From Chthonomonas sp. UBA2785 (GTDB lineage: Bacteria; Armatimonadota; Fimbriimonadia; Fimbriimonadales; Fimbriimonadaceae), in assembly GCA_002352215.1 (NCBI GenBank), contig DEIB01000045.1, forward strand, positions 1 through 20,108: 20,108 nucleotides of DNA. Reading direction: 5' to 3'. Both the position numbers and the translations under genes were made by a program. Shown piece after piece: positions 20,011-20,108 of this stretch. The notes below the pieces were generated by a model. It was not told the origin of the DNA. It searched no databases and saw nothing but the letters and a program-made list of their open reading frames with translations. The first letter of the stretch is position 1. Each line of letters starts with the position of its first letter.

Positions 20011-20108
20011 ATGGATAAGGGGCTCTTTCCGGTCTGGACGACCATTGTCGGATTCTTTATTGGGGCCGCCATCGGCAGCTTTCTCAATGTGGTGGTGTAC
20101 CGGCTCCC
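20011..20108 (+). CDS. pilD: Prepilin peptidase (PilD/GspO), 5' end only
   Basis: The gene is cut by the window end after 32 complete codons. The visible protein begins at ATG 20011 with MDKGLFPVW, then a hydrophobic helix (TIVGFFIGAAIGSFLNVVVY) ending in RLP. The GSFLNVVVYRLP signature is the first membrane helix and start of the cytoplasmic loop of A24-family prepilin peptidases, which cleave and N-methylate type IV prepilins at the inner membrane. The CxxC motifs and catalytic aspartates would lie beyond the window. Its position after pilB-pilT-pilC strengthens the call. Confidence 0.85.
   Translation, partial: MDKGLFPVWTTIVGFFIGAAIGSFLNVVVYRL

Overview
The window is bacterial, G+C-rich and densely coded, with no tRNA, rRNA, CRISPR array or insertion sequence that I can see. 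The gene set suggests a free-living didermic bacterium: a type IV pilus ATPase/platform/peptidase cluster, a type-2 ferredoxin-NADP reductase, HemW, a short RNase E/G with a C-terminal TRAM-like tail, and a FliA/WhiG-type sigma factor. My best guess is Armatimonadota (Fimbriimonadia-like), but this rests on impression and not on any search.

Layout. Positions 33-3239 (+) hold an RNase E/G gene, an unrecognised gene whose N-terminus resembles the DnaA N-terminal domain, and a PhnP-like metallo-beta-lactamase-fold hydrolase. Positions 3346-4438 (+) hold a small two-helix membrane protein and a sigma-28-type sigma factor. Positions 4511-9285 (+) hold two paralogous secreted proteins of unknown function, which flank a SurA/PrsA-like lipoprotein with a strong terminator and a ferredoxin-NADP reductase. 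Positions 9297-15374 (-) read as one five-gene block: argS, a hypothetical protein, a 56-residue CxxC membrane protein, hemW and a GH20-like hydrolase. Positions 15590-20108 (+) hold pilB, pilT, pilC and, after a terminator, the start of a prepilin peptidase gene, so this end is a pilus motor and assembly locus.

The outstanding observation is in argS. The arginyl-tRNA synthetase is 774 residues long instead of the usual 550-600. Between the GPDHHG helix and the MRKR signature loop it carries, in frame, about 130 residues that are a copy of the N-terminal (MshEN/GspE-N-like) domain of PilB. PilB is encoded by the divergently transcribed neighbour. By hand alignment the copies match without gaps at 89 of 126 residues and 308 of 378 bases, with one 41-base identical tract. 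The argS copy therefore appears to be an inverted duplication from the adjacent pilus gene that became part of a translation enzyme. The same ArgS also has degenerate HIGH (TIGS) and KMSKS (MRKR) signatures.

Secondary points are a PilB without the usual zinc-binding cysteines, the dispersed secreted paralogue pair, recurrent TAGA(A/C)T -10-like elements with several near-leaderless starts, and a small protein gene of 56 codons.
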